Shown one piece after another: positions 8,182 to 17,169 of a stretch of 45,760 nucleotides of DNA. Within the stretch, counting starts at the first letter, position 1. Every line of letters starts with the position of its first letter. The notes beneath the pieces are model-generated. The model was not told the DNA's origin, did no database searches, and was given only the letters and a program-made list of their open reading frames with translations. The translations under genes and the position numbers were made by a program. The stretch lies in assembly GCA_934162535.1 (NCBI GenBank), contig CAKPJC010000014.1, forward strand, positions 1-45,760, written 5' to 3'. The DNA comes from an uncultured Clostridia bacterium (GTDB taxonomy: Bacteria; Bacillota; Clostridia; TANB77; CAG-508).

Positions 8182-8922
8182 TTATTCAAATTCTTCATCT
8201 TCTTGTTTTTCTTGCTCAATATTATGTAATTTTTCTTGCGTTTGAAAGTCTTTAATAAAATAATTAGTAAATTTTTGTATATACTTCAAGCTTTCTTTTA
8301 ATGTTCTTGTATCTCCATCAATTCCCCATTTGCAAATGCTTTTTATATTATAATTTCTTGTATTAATATTTAATTTTCTTGCAACAACAAAAATAGTAGC
8401 ATTAATCTCATTCTGTGTCTGTCTTACATATCTGTCAACATTGTACTTTGGAACATTACTCATTCTACTATTATTACTAATATCTGTGATGATATTTTCT
8501 AGATTTGCCATAGGATTATTAGTTTCAAACATTACTCCTCTTCGAGAACACATACCTTTTAGCATAGTTTCTATATATTCATTTGAATATATCTTATTTT
8601 CTTTTCTTACTGCATTTGTTTGACTAATATCATATACTTCATCAATCTTGAATTTTACTTCATTTTCTAATTTTATTCTTTTTATTATCTTCAAAGGCTT
8701 TTCATTATCTTTGACATTAAGTTTATATTTTTGTATTGTATCCTTATTTAAAATTTGGCTGATATCTTTTCTTTGACTTTTTAATAATAAGATATTACTA
8801 TAACTGGTATTATACATTTTTGAAAGTGTAATCAAAAAGTCTTTCATCTTTTCTGTATCTTCAAAAAGTTCTCTTGCCAAATCGTCTGTTTTTTCTAATA
8901 ATTCTTCTGTTTCTTCGTCTAT
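8182..8922 (-). CDS. ArdC/LtrC-like protein, C-terminal acidic tag, probable AUA start
   Basis: The 246-aa product resembles the N-terminal domain of ArdC/LtrC antirestriction proteins: a helical start (ELFEDTEKMKDFLITLSKMYN), YSNILLLKSQ and KIDEVYDISQT. ArdC of plasmid pSa binds single-stranded DNA and enters recipients during conjugation. No protease motif is present. The coding frame extends upstream of the only usual start (TTG at 8880, no SD) to an ATA at 8922 that has AGGAG 10 bases away; an in-frame stop lies just before it. The protein ends in EDEEFE, the tag shared with other cargo proteins here. It is the last gene before the operon terminator. Confidence 0.65.
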   Translation of the reverse strand: MDEETEELLEKTDDLARELFEDTEKMKDFLITLSKMYNTSYSNILLLKSQRKDISQILNKDTIQKYKLNVKDNEKPLKIIKRIKLENEVKFKIDEVYDISQTNAVRKENKIYSNEYIETMLKGMCSRRGVMFETNNPMANLENIITDISNNSRMSNVPKYNVDRYVRQTQNEINATIFVVARKLNINTRNYNIKSICKWGIDGDTRTLKESLKYIQKFTNYFIKDFQTQEKLHNIEQEKQEDEEFE

Positions 8923-9025
8923 TTTCTATCATCTCCTCTTTTCTAGTATAAATCTTTTTATAACCAACATTTCCTTGTCTTATTACTTTTGTAACATTTT
9001 CCAACTTCTTCTCCCTTCTAAAAGT

Positions 9026-9631
9026 CTACTCCATTTCGTCTTGATCCTGTTTTTGTTCTATATTTTCTTTTTTACTTGTAACTGCTGTTTTATATTGATC
9101 AATTTCTTTCTCTACTAGATGATTTAAATTACTCATAACTTTACTATCTTTAAATTTTGATGTTATTTCAAATATTTGAGTTAATGCTCTCATTTTAGAT
9201 ACTTTTTCATTTTCTTGTGTATTTTCTTTTGTAGCATTTTGCGAAATATATAATTCTTTTCTTTGTTCTATAATATTGTCTTTTTCTTTTATTGTTTCAG
9301 CATACAAATTGTTTTGAATATCAATTTTATTTTGTATTCCGTCTTTTTCCTTTTGTTTTTCATTTAATTTTACATTTATTAAATCAACTCTTTTTAAATC
9401 AGTTCTTAATGATACCACAATATAGATAAACTTTTTCAATGGCTTCATAGTATCTGTTTTACATAGTATACTATTTTTTTCTTTTTCAAGTTTATCAATT
9501 TCTTTTTGATAACTAGCTTTTTTATCTTCCATTTCTTTTTTTCTATTTTCTAAACCTATTAAATCATAATTGATTTTATCTACTTTGGCATCTAATTCTT
9601 CCATTTTTCTTAATTGTGTTTTTTCTTTCAA
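9026..9631 (-). CDS. coiled-coil protein of the conjugation operon
   Basis: The 201-aa protein is almost entirely charged coiled coil (heptad-like KMEELDAKVDKINYDLIGLE, KEKDGIQNKIDIQNN) with one weakly hydrophobic stretch near FIYIVVSLRTD. The start is TTG with AAAGGAG about 10 bases before it. It ends in an acidic tail (DQDEME). The family is unknown; comparable coiled-coil proteins in conjugation operons often stabilise the channel or pilus. It lies between the adhesin terminator and the ArdC-like gene. Confidence 0.65.
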   Translation of the reverse strand: MKEKTQLRKMEELDAKVDKINYDLIGLENRKKEMEDKKASYQKEIDKLEKEKNSILCKTDTMKPLKKFIYIVVSLRTDLKRVDLINVKLNEKQKEKDGIQNKIDIQNNLYAETIKEKDNIIEQRKELYISQNATKENTQENEKVSKMRALTQIFEITSKFKDSKVMSNLNHLVEKEIDQYKTAVTSKKENIEQKQDQDEME

Positions 9632-9657
9632 ATTTCTAAATTCTCCTTTCCTTTATG

Positions 9658-9683
9658 ATAAAAGAGAGCTCTTTTGAGCTCCC
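9658..9683 (-). terminator. terminator after the adhesin gene
   Basis: GGGAGCTC and GAGCTCTC pair around AAAA and are followed by TTTTAT on the minus strand, immediately after the adhesin stop codon. Confidence 0.65.
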
Positions 9684-9686
9684 ATT

Positions 9687-12281
9687 CTAACAGCCTGTTC
9701 TTGGCAATTTTACTTCTATTTTCTTTTCATATACCTTTGTTGTATGATCATCTTCATCCCACACAAGATATGTTTTATTGTATCCCTCTATTCTTGTTCT
9801 ATTAGTAAATACATCATCATTTTTTACTATGCTTTTTACATTTACAAATAATTGTGGCTTTTCTACCGATTCAAAACCAACACCAACAGTTCCAAAATCG
9901 ACCTTAAATTCTGTTACATATTCGTCCTCTTCTAATTGTAAATCTGTAAAAGAAATATAATTATTAACTTGTGTATTTAGATTATCTTTTAATAATCTAT
10001 AATCATTTTTATTGGTTTTATAATATATTGCATAATTCAAGTCCTGATTATATGTTCCAGTTATTAATCTTGTAGCAGTTACATATTCACTTGGCAATAT
10101 ATCTGTCCATGTAAATTTATCCAATGGTGTATTTCCTGTATTTTTAATATTGAAATTATATTTAATTTCTTGATTTGCAGTTGTTTGAATAATTCCATCT
10201 TTTTCAATATCAACATCAGGATTTTCTGGAATATTTGTAATTTCTAATGTTATAATATCTCCATCATTTACAATCTCTGCTGAATATTCTTTTGTATTCA
10301 ATAAATACCACTCTGGAGAATCTTTTTCACTTTCTTTTACAAAATATGTGCCTTTTTCCAATAAACTTGTTGTTGCAATTCCTTCCTCTGATGTTTTTAT
10401 TGTTTCAACATAATTTTTATTTTCGTCATATACATCAAAAGATACATTTGCCATAGGCTCTCCATCTTTCATTCCTGTTATTTTACTATCTCCTTCGGAT
10501 GTTTTTATAACTTTGATTTGACCTTTTATTTTTTTATTCTCAAATGTTTGTGTTACAATTTCATTTTCTTTTAATTCGATTTTATGAATTGTATCATCTA
10601 AAACATATTTCTTATTAGTAATTTTTTCTCTAATATAAAGTTCAGAATAATCTCTTACAGCATAACGAGATGTTACCGCTTCTCCTTCTGAATTTGTTTT
10701 TATTGTTTCTAGTACATTATTATTTTTGTCTAAAACTTCAAATACTACATCTTTTAGTTTCACTTCGTGATTTTCTTTATCTACTTTAATTACTTTTACT
10801 TGTGATTTTTTTAATTCATTTTCTATTGTAGTATTAGTAGTTTCATTCCATTCTACTTTTATTTCGATTTGTCCATCTATTAAGTTGTACCACTTGTTCG
10901 TTTCCTCTTCGATCAATGCCCATTTTCCAGTCCTTAGGTTCTTTATAGAAATTTCGCCATTGGCGTTGGTTGTATAGTGCCCTATAATTTTATTAAATTC
11001 ATAAGAATATAATGCAAACTTTACTCCACCCAATGTGATCTTGTTATTGTCTGCATCTAGTTTATAAACTTTTAAATCACCTCTCTTATGTTCATTTTCA
11101 ATGGTCATTGTCTTGAAATCATTATAATCTAAAACAATTTTTCTTTCTTTATCATCTAAAATATATTCTGATTTTGTTGCAATTTCTGTCACAATTACAT
11201 TGCCCTGTCTTAGTTTGCTTAATTCAATACAGCCTTGTGAATTTGTTTTATAGTTTCCAATGTTTTGACCATCTGCATATCTAAAATTAAACTCCACACC
11301 TTCTATTGGATTTTTAGTTTCTGCATCTACTTTTACTACTTTAATACTAGATTTATATGCGTCAATGTTTAAATTACCTGTTCCATTTACATCACCCCAT
11401 GCATCAAATGCTAAAATATAATTTTGTAAATTTTCATCTGGAGAATGACCATAAAACATTGGATAAACTAAACATTTTCCAATAATTGATATCTTTCCAT
11501 TATAGTTTTGTTTTATATTAGCTTTTGGAACTAATATTTTAAAATGCTCATTTTCATAGAAATTAGTTTTTGAATTATTTGACATATCAGTTATATAAGA
11601 ACCTTCAGGGAATCCTGATATTCCATTAACAATATATTCTCTAATATTTACTCCTGCTGATACTTTATATTCTTGTGAATAATAATTGCTATTTATATTA
11701 TCTTGTTTGAATTCTCCAACTTTATCTGCTTGGATTTCAGAGCTATTTGGTGTTTCTGTTCCATAGCGCCCTTCATTTGTTAATCTTTCAATAGCATCTA
11801 CAATTTTATTGCCCCTTTCGTCTCCACCTTTATAATAAGCTCTAACATCAATATCATATAAAATTGAATATACAGAATGTTTTGTTGCTACAAAGGCATC
11901 ATCATCATTCTCGACTCCCATTGCTTGTGCTGTTTGATATGGATAACCATTTTTAATTACTCTCCAAATTCTTGCATCATTTAAATGATCTAATATATTA
12001 ACTGAGTATTCTAATCCAGAATCAACTCCTGCTCTTTCTCTGTTTGCACAATATGCAGGATATCTTCTACCATTATGTTCATATTCTACAAAACTTGTAA
12101 TTACATAAGACCATCTTCCTTTACTAGCATTCCAATATTGTAAATGATGTCCAGTATCATGACTATACTCTATATAAGCATCTGATATTTCTGTTTGTGC
12201 AAATACAATTCCTTGAAAGCTTGAAAATAGTGTTAAAATAAGCATTAATATAGCTAAAATTTTTCTTCTTAATTTTTTCAT
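9687..12281 (-). CDS. thioester/Cna-B (SpaA-type) surface adhesin ending in LPRTGC
   Basis: The 864-aa secreted protein has a signal peptide (residues 1-28), then an N-terminal thioester-type domain whose Cys is in RYPAYCANRE and whose Gln is probably in TAQAMGV. At least four Cna-B/SpaA repeats from about residue 310 follow, each opening like KVVKVDAETKNPIEGVEF and carrying a late Glu. A DUF11-like domain is last. Thioester adhesins bind host or partner cells covalently, so a role in mating contact fits. The chain ends exactly at KLPRTGC with no hydrophobic sorting tail, although a sortase is encoded upstream. A terminator follows directly, so the short end is probably real. Confidence 0.82.
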   Translation of the reverse strand: MKKLRRKILAILMLILTLFSSFQGIVFAQTEISDAYIEYSHDTGHHLQYWNASKGRWSYVITSFVEYEHNGRRYPAYCANRERAGVDSGLEYSVNILDHLNDARIWRVIKNGYPYQTAQAMGVENDDDAFVATKHSVYSILYDIDVRAYYKGGDERGNKIVDAIERLTNEGRYGTETPNSSEIQADKVGEFKQDNINSNYYSQEYKVSAGVNIREYIVNGISGFPEGSYITDMSNNSKTNFYENEHFKILVPKANIKQNYNGKISIIGKCLVYPMFYGHSPDENLQNYILAFDAWGDVNGTGNLNIDAYKSSIKVVKVDAETKNPIEGVEFNFRYADGQNIGNYKTNSQGCIELSKLRQGNVIVTEIATKSEYILDDKERKIVLDYNDFKTMTIENEHKRGDLKVYKLDADNNKITLGGVKFALYSYEFNKIIGHYTTNANGEISIKNLRTGKWALIEEETNKWYNLIDGQIEIKVEWNETTNTTIENELKKSQVKVIKVDKENHEVKLKDVVFEVLDKNNNVLETIKTNSEGEAVTSRYAVRDYSELYIREKITNKKYVLDDTIHKIELKENEIVTQTFENKKIKGQIKVIKTSEGDSKITGMKDGEPMANVSFDVYDENKNYVETIKTSEEGIATTSLLEKGTYFVKESEKDSPEWYLLNTKEYSAEIVNDGDIITLEITNIPENPDVDIEKDGIIQTTANQEIKYNFNIKNTGNTPLDKFTWTDILPSEYVTATRLITGTYNQDLNYAIYYKTNKNDYRLLKDNLNTQVNNYISFTDLQLEEDEYVTEFKVDFGTVGVGFESVEKPQLFVNVKSIVKNDDVFTNRTRIEGYNKTYLVWDEDDHTTKVYEKKIEVKLPRTGC

Positions 12282-12302
12282 ATAATTTTATTTACCTCCA
12301 TT

Positions 12303-12325
12303 AAAAAAACACTCCTAAGAGTGCT
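12303..12325 (-). terminator. short terminator or attenuator before the adhesin
   Basis: On the minus strand CACTC-TTAG-GAGTG is followed by seven T, ending about 20 bases before the adhesin start codon. No promoter fits between it and the SD, so the adhesin may depend on readthrough. Confidence 0.5.
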
Positions 12326-12338
12326 TTGTATTTTATAT

Positions 12339-12527
12339 TTATTTTTGAACAACAACATTCTCTTGTTGCTGTTCATCTTTAAATAGATAATCATATTCTC
12401 CATTTTTCAGCTTGTTATGTCTTACTACAATAGTTACAATTGTAACTATCACTATGAATAATATAATTAACATATATATTTTTCCTATAATATCTGTGTT
12501 CCAGAATTTCTTTAATAACCACCACAT
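12339..12527 (-). CDS. small single-span membrane protein
   Basis: The 62-aa protein has one long hydrophobic helix (IYMLIILFIVIVTIVTIVV) with a basic flank and a polar C-terminal tail rich in Gln and Val. GGAGAG before the ATG is a good SD. It lies between the sortase and the adhesin and may assist their assembly, but no family is recognisable. Confidence 0.6.
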   Translation of the reverse strand: MWWLLKKFWNTDIIGKIYMLIILFIVIVTIVTIVVRHNKLKNGEYDYLFKDEQQQENVVVQK

Positions 12528-12573
12528 ATAACAACTCTCCTTTTTCCTGTGTTATAACTCATTTTTTAGTGAT

Positions 12574-13137
12574 TTACAAGTCATTTTCAGTTATTTCTGT
12601 AGCTTGAACACACAATCTCTGATTTTTCTTATTTGCTATACAAGTAATTAATGATAATTTGTTTTCTGTTGTATTTTCTAACAAACTCCAGTCTGTTTCA
12701 AATATAGCTTGAATATTATCTACTTTATATTTTCTAGTATAAAATTTTGTTTGATATGTAATAATATCTCCTTTTTCAAGTTCGTTAATTCTTGCAAAAT
12801 ATGAATATTTATTTCCACGATTATGTGCTGCTAAACCAACATTTCCATCATATATTGATGTATTTTCAATATGACCAATATATTCTTTTAAAACTTCGTT
12901 GTCACTTCCTTCTTTTACTACTGCTTTTAATCCAATTTTCTCAATTGTTAATATTCCTAATACATCTTCTTGTATTATATCTTCGTTTTGATCATAAGTA
13001 ATATTTACATATTCAGAATCAGTTACAATTCCATCTGGATTCACTAAATTTGGATCATAATTACAAAAATAATAAATTTCTCCACATATTCCTGCAAGTA
13101 AAATAATGCTAAAAATTATTATCAATATTCTTTTCAT
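12574..13137 (-). CDS. sortase
   Basis: The 187-aa protein has an N-terminal membrane anchor (RILIIIFSIILLAGICGEIYY) and a sortase fold. The catalytic His is in GLAAHNRG, the Cys in LITCIAN and the Arg nine residues later (CIANKKNQRL). The spacing fits class D-like enzymes. It should act outside the membrane and join LPxTG-type proteins to the wall or to each other; the adhesin ending in LPRTGC two genes downstream is the obvious substrate. I choose the ATG at 13137, which follows GGGAGG; the ATG at 13149 overlaps the upstream stop region and lacks an SD. Confidence 0.88.
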   Translation of the reverse strand: MKRILIIIFSIILLAGICGEIYYFCNYDPNLVNPDGIVTDSEYVNITYDQNEDIIQEDVLGILTIEKIGLKAVVKEGSDNEVLKEYIGHIENTSIYDGNVGLAAHNRGNKYSYFARINELEKGDIITYQTKFYTRKYKVDNIQAIFETDWSLLENTTENKLSLITCIANKKNQRLCVQATEITENDL

Positions 13138-13148
13138 ATTGCCTCCCA

Positions 13149-14186
13149 TTACACATAGATTTCGAATTCTTTTTCTTTTATTTCATAAATATATTGCTTA
13201 TCAAAATATTTAATCGTTATACTTGAATTTATTAAATCATTATACAATTTTCTATTCAAAACAATTTTATATTTGCTTGAACTACCAGGTACTATTGGTG
13301 TAATATCTACTAATCTTTCATTTTTAGACAAGTGTAATTTTTTCACTAATTTCCAGTTCTTATTTTCATAATTGTATATATAAATATTTTTTCTTCTTAA
13401 TATAATAATTCCACTAAAAAAAATAATACCAGTAGTTGTTGTAACTATTGGTATTATATTACTTGTTTTTTCTTCCTCTTGTACTTCTTTATAAGTAAGA
13501 TGATAATTCATAGACTCTACAACTTCTTTGTATAATGTTCCTTTATATTCTATTGTTGCTATATAATTTTTTATAATTCTTCTTTCTTTTATACCTTCAT
13601 AATTCATAACCCCATTGTATAAAAGTGGAATCTCTTGCCCATCTATTTCTTGTGTTTGAGCTACATTCCACACAGGATCAGTTAGATAATATATTATTCC
13701 ATCTTGCTCTATTGTTTTTGGGACATCATTTAACTCATTCTCTAATACATTATTATATTGTCTTTGTATTTGAACTTTGTATTGTTCTATATAACTATCA
13801 TTTATTTTTAAATCCAATGAATCAATTTGCAATTCTAAAATGCCTGTATAACCATCATCTTCTATTGTTTTTTCATTTTCAAATTGTTTTAAAGCACTAT
13901 ATTTGTCACTTGACTTTACTATTAGTTGTTCTTTTTCTTCTTTATCTTTTGTTATTGTATTTTTGTTTTCTTGCTCTCGCACATCACTTAGCTGATATTT
14001 TATTCCATCTACCATAATTTCATTTTCAATATTACTCTTATATTGTTCTATATCTTCTATTGCAATCGTTTTATCAAATTCAAGTGTTTTAATTTCTTGT
14101 GTTTTTGAACTTGCAAAACAATTTGTAGAAGTCATTATTACTAATAATAAACTTAATCCTGCAACTCTTATTTTATTCAAATTCAT
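13149..14186 (-). CDS. secreted/membrane protein of the conjugation operon
   Basis: The 345-aa protein has a signal peptide (ends near CFASSK) and about 220 mostly beta-strand extracytoplasmic residues. Two motifs are partly repeated: LEFDKTIAIEDIEQYKSNIE and LDLKINDSYIEQYKVQIQR. A membrane helix (IVTTTTGIIFFSGIIIL) and a cytoplasmic tail of about 75 residues follow. The repeats suggest two related outer domains. Its ATG overlaps the end of the upstream gene: the bases encoding EEDEFE-stop supply both SD and start. The position before the sortase suggests a role in the cell-surface part of the mating apparatus. Confidence 0.65.
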   Translation of the reverse strand: MNLNKIRVAGLSLLLVIMTSTNCFASSKTQEIKTLEFDKTIAIEDIEQYKSNIENEIMVDGIKYQLSDVREQENKNTITKDKEEKEQLIVKSSDKYSALKQFENEKTIEDDGYTGILELQIDSLDLKINDSYIEQYKVQIQRQYNNVLENELNDVPKTIEQDGIIYYLTDPVWNVAQTQEIDGQEIPLLYNGVMNYEGIKERRIIKNYIATIEYKGTLYKEVVESMNYHLTYKEVQEEEKTSNIIPIVTTTTGIIFFSGIIILRRKNIYIYNYENKNWKLVKKLHLSKNERLVDITPIVPGSSSKYKIVLNRKLYNDLINSSITIKYFDKQYIYEIKEKEFEIYV

Positions 14187-14805
14187 CTTCCTCCTCTTGT
14201 TGTTTCTTTTTTATTACTTGTTTTTTCATATCTTTTATATTAGATCCATGTTTTTTCAATTCGTCATTTGATTTTTTCTCTACTTGTTCCTTCTTATCTG
14301 TTTTTGAATTTTTATCAACTTGCTCGGTTTCAGTTTTATCTTTTTCATTAGCTTTTATTTCTTGTTTTTCTGGTGCATTAGTATTTTTATTTTCTTCTAT
14401 TTTATCTTTGGTGTCATTGCTTTTTATCTCTAATTTAGGTTGTTCTTTTGTATCTTCTTTTTTATTTTCCTGTATAGGCAATTTTCTCATTTCTTCTTTT
14501 GATTTTTCTTCAACCTTATTTTCTTTTACATCTTCTTGATTTTTATCATTCTCAATATTTTTATTATTATCTACTTTTGCCTCTGCATCAACCTTTTGCT
14601 CTTTTGTATCTTCCTGTTGTTTTTCTTCTACTTTTTTCTCAATATTTGTACTTACATTTTCTTGTATAGCATGTTTTTCCAAATCTTCTTTTATAAGTCC
14701 TGTAACATAACTTTTAACTGTAAGTCCATTTTTTAACACATAATCCTTCATTCTTTTTTGTAAATTCTCGTCTATCTGACAAGCTAAAACTCTTGTATTA
14801 CTCAA
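14173..14805 (-). CDS. ribbon-helix-helix-like protein with Lys/Glu-rich tail and EEFE tag
   Basis: Residues 1-40 (RVLACQIDENLQKRMKDYVL, then TVKSYVTGLIKEDLE) resemble a ribbon-helix-helix DNA-binding unit. The remaining 160 residues are a low-complexity Lys/Glu/Asn stretch, probably disordered, ending in EEEDEFE. I prefer a TTG start at 14805: GGAGG lies 8 bases before it and it overlaps the upstream stop. An ATG at 14829 would start inside the SD sequence. It could bind element DNA, but the function is inference only. Confidence 0.6.
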   Translation of the reverse strand: MSNTRVLACQIDENLQKRMKDYVLKNGLTVKSYVTGLIKEDLEKHAIQENVSTNIEKKVEEKQQEDTKEQKVDAEAKVDNNKNIENDKNQEDVKENKVEEKSKEEMRKLPIQENKKEDTKEQPKLEIKSNDTKDKIEENKNTNAPEKQEIKANEKDKTETEQVDKNSKTDKKEQVEKKSNDELKKHGSNIKDMKKQVIKKKQQEEEDEFE

Positions 14806-15187
14806 ATTCTTCTTCCTCCTTCTTTTCAAATTCTTTGTTTATATTATTTGAAAATTCTTTTATAAACTGAAATGGCTCAAGTAGTTCCTTGATTTTTGCT
14901 TTGTTTCTAAACTCAATGTCCCCTACTTCTTCGCCAAATCGAGCAAATACATATCCATCTTTTAATTTTGAAAGTGTCTTTTCTAATTGTTTAATATCTT
15001 CATATTCAGGATAATATTTAATTGTATCCTCTGTTTTTAATAGAATTAAACTTTTGCCGTTTTTTTCAAAATTAGTTACTTCAAATAATTTTAACAATTC
15101 ATAATCAGCAAATTTTTCTTGATCTTTTTTTATTTTTTCATAACCCTTTGGAGTTACAGATATCATAACATCACTATAAGTCCCCAT
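14798..15187 (-). CDS. hypothetical element protein with EEFE tag (129 aa)
   Basis: This is a small soluble alpha/beta protein, predicted from SDVMISVTPKGYEKIKKDQ, LKLFEVTNFEKNGKSLILLK and YVFARFGEEVGDIEF. The C-terminus is EKKEEEEFE, one of the shared acidic tags. AGGAAGG before the ATG is a good SD. The bases encoding the tag also carry the SD and TTG start of the next gene. I do not recognise the family. Confidence 0.6.
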   Translation of the reverse strand: MGTYSDVMISVTPKGYEKIKKDQEKFADYELLKLFEVTNFEKNGKSLILLKTEDTIKYYPEYEDIKQLEKTLSKLKDGYVFARFGEEVGDIEFRNKAKIKELLEPFQFIKEFSNNINKEFEKKEEEEFE

Positions 15188-15198
15188 ATTTTTCCTTC

Positions 15199-15900
15199 CT
15201 ATTTCAAACCTAATATTTGAAATATCACATTCCTTAATTCTTCATTAAAAAGAAATGTCAAACCAACAGATGTTAATATAAAAATTGCTATATAACATAA
15301 TAGTCTTACTAGACTTTTAATTGCATCTACTAAAACAGCAAAAAAATAGACACTTGAATTTATTTGATTCTGTGTCTCTATATTTTCACTTGGTTTCTGC
15401 ACTTTTTCTTGGTTTGCCAACTTTTCTTTTAACTTAGGTATAATATTAAATTTCACCTTTTTATCAACTTTTACTTCTTCAATTCTTTTGAATCTTTTAG
15501 CATCTTTTTCTTGAAGTCCATCTCCTAATAAACATTTTTCTATTTCTACCTTAATTTGCTGTTCATCACTATTATTAATTATATTAAAAATCCTATTTTC
15601 ATATAAGGTAGTTAATATAATATTTTGATTATCATATCCTTTAGCAATAATAATAAGTCTAGTGTTAACATACATTTCCTTGAAATATTTTATACTATTT
15701 ATTATTTCATCTTTTGTATTCTTAATCTGTTTCAGATCTATAACAAAATACTTAACCAGATTAAAATTAACTTTCGTTTGTTTTATATATTTAAAAAAAT
15801 CTATTTCTTCTACTTCTTGATTTAATATAGTAATGTTTTGCTCTTTGCAAACATTTTTTATTATTTCAGCAGTAGAATTACTTGCAATGTAACTTAACAT
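15199..15900 (-). CDS. receiver-like domain protein with C-terminal membrane helix
   Basis: Residues 1-120 look like a degenerate receiver or CpaE-like fold: YFVIDLKQIKN and TRLIIIAKGYDNQNIILTTL are strands with alternating helices, but the usual acidic pocket is missing. A basic linker leads to one or two membrane segments (LLCYIAIFILTSVGLTFLF) near the end. It follows AGGAGGG. Proteins of this build occur in Firmicutes conjugation operons; the role is unknown. Confidence 0.6.
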   Translation of the reverse strand: MLSYIASNSTAEIIKNVCKEQNITILNQEVEEIDFFKYIKQTKVNFNLVKYFVIDLKQIKNTKDEIINSIKYFKEMYVNTRLIIIAKGYDNQNIILTTLYENRIFNIINNSDEQQIKVEIEKCLLGDGLQEKDAKRFKRIEEVKVDKKVKFNIIPKLKEKLANQEKVQKPSENIETQNQINSSVYFFAVLVDAIKSLVRLLCYIAIFILTSVGLTFLFNEELRNVIFQILGLK

Positions 15901-15911
15901 ATTTCTCCCTC

Positions 15912-16103
15912 CTAATCCAGTACCTTCTCCTCATAAGGCACATTATAAATTACATTGTTAGATTCCAAGTAATCAATATTATTTTCAATCTTATTGTTTG
16001 TTTCCTTTCCTAATTTCCAAAACATATTATTTAATATTACGATTATTACCAGAACAACACATATAGCTAAATAACATAACATTTCTTTTTTGTTTTTATC
16101 CAT
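15912..16103 (-). CDS. small single-span membrane protein (63 aa)
   Basis: A short cytoplasmic start is followed by one membrane helix (LCYLAICVVLVIIVILNNMF) and a polar tail of about 30 residues, probably outside. GGAGGCAG before the ATG is a good SD, and the ATG overlaps the stop of the upstream gene (TAATG). It is an operon member; no family is recognised. Confidence 0.6.
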   Translation of the reverse strand: MDKNKKEMLCYLAICVVLVIIVILNNMFWKLGKETNNKIENNIDYLESNNVIYNVPYEEKVLD

Positions 16104-16579
16104 TATTCTGCCTCCAGTTCTTCTGATTCCTCTATTTTATGTTGCTGATAATATTTTTTATAAAACTTATCATATTGTAGTGTTTTTCCTTCTTCTTCGC
16201 CTAATTCTTCTAATGACATTTCATTAAAAATATCATTATCAAAGACTTTTACTTTGTTTGGCTTAATATCTGTAGTTTGTAATTCTACTAATCTTTTGAT
16301 GATTTCTTCTCTAAATTTTTGATTTATTCTATTTAAGAAATATCCATAAGTAGAAGCAAAAGGCTCTTGTATGTCTGGATTTGGTACATACATTTCTATA
16401 TCAACATCCTGATAACAGCGTTCAGCTTCTAATACAATAAAATCAGCAACATCACTTTTTCTAATCTCGTACTTATCATTATTTGATGTTATGACAAACA
16501 AAAATCCTTCTTTTTTAGCTATTTCTAACATTTCTTCTCTTGTATATAGTTCGTATGAATTATATTTTTTTCTTTTCAT
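16103..16579 (-). CDS. hypothetical soluble element protein (158 aa)
   Basis: An alpha/beta start (ELYTREEMLEIAKKEGFLFV) is followed by a helical region and an acidic end (EESEELEAE), reminiscent of but not identical to the EEFE tag of other members. GAAGGG before the ATG is the SD. It lies between the M23 lipoprotein gene and a small membrane protein. The family is unknown. Confidence 0.55.
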   Translation of the reverse strand: MKRKKYNSYELYTREEMLEIAKKEGFLFVITSNNDKYEIRKSDVADFIVLEAERCYQDVDIEMYVPNPDIQEPFASTYGYFLNRINQKFREEIIKRLVELQTTDIKPNKVKVFDNDIFNEMSLEELGEEEGKTLQYDKFYKKYYQQHKIEESEELEAE

Positions 16580-16581
16580 TT

Positions 16582-17169
16582 TTACCCTTCTTTCTCCATA
16601 AATAAATATGGTACAGGATCAATAGCATATTTATTTGATCCCGAATCCGTTCTTATTTCAAAATGTAAATGATCTCCTGTAGAATTTCCTGTACTTCCTT
16701 GAATACCAATTATTTGACCTGTCACTACATTTTGTCCTTTTTCAACACTAATAGAATTATCTCTCATGTGTCCATAAAAGCTATAAAAGACATTGCCTTG
16801 CTCATCTGTATGTTTAATCTCCACACAATTTCCATAACCATTCTGCCATCCTGCATGAGTTACTTCTCCGTCTTGTACTGCCATAATTCTACTTCCTGCA
16901 CTTCCACACAAATCAATTCCTGTATGATTTGAATGTACTACTCCATGTGCCTCTCGGTATCCAAATTTACTTGTTATAGCAATAAAATTTTCTATTGGCA
17001 TTGCTAGTTTTCCTTTATATATAATTTCTCCTTGTTTTATTTCAGTATCTTGTGCTGTATTAGATTCAGAATTACTATTTTTATTCGTTCCAAATAATTC
17101 TAAATAAGAACATCCTAAAAGTAATATAAAAATTGTAATTCCAATAGCAATTCTTAACAACCTACTCAT
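16582..17169 (-). CDS. M23-family peptidoglycan hydrolase, lipoprotein
   Basis: The 195-aa protein has a lipoprotein signal with lipobox LLLGC and then a complete M23 metallopeptidase domain. Zinc and catalytic residues are visible in HTGIDL, FYGHM and GDHLHFE, with the core SKFGYRE and GQIIGIQGSTGNSTG. These enzymes cut peptidoglycan cross-links; in a conjugation operon it would open the wall for the mating channel, as VirB1-like enzymes do. The ATG overlaps the end of the VirB4 gene by 8 bases, with AAAGGG as SD. Confidence 0.9.
   Translation of the reverse strand: MSRLLRIAIGITIFILLLGCSYLELFGTNKNSNSESNTAQDTEIKQGEIIYKGKLAMPIENFIAITSKFGYREAHGVVHSNHTGIDLCGSAGSRIMAVQDGEVTHAGWQNGYGNCVEIKHTDEQGNVFYSFYGHMRDNSISVEKGQNVVTGQIIGIQGSTGNSTGDHLHFEIRTDSGSNKYAIDPVPYLFMEKEG

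Noticed and set aside
8882..8950. Frameshift fusion of the ArdC-like gene to an upstream ATG (MIENRR frame)
   Set aside because: It would need an insertion outside any CGG and the ATG touches the SD; the ATA start fits the spacing better.
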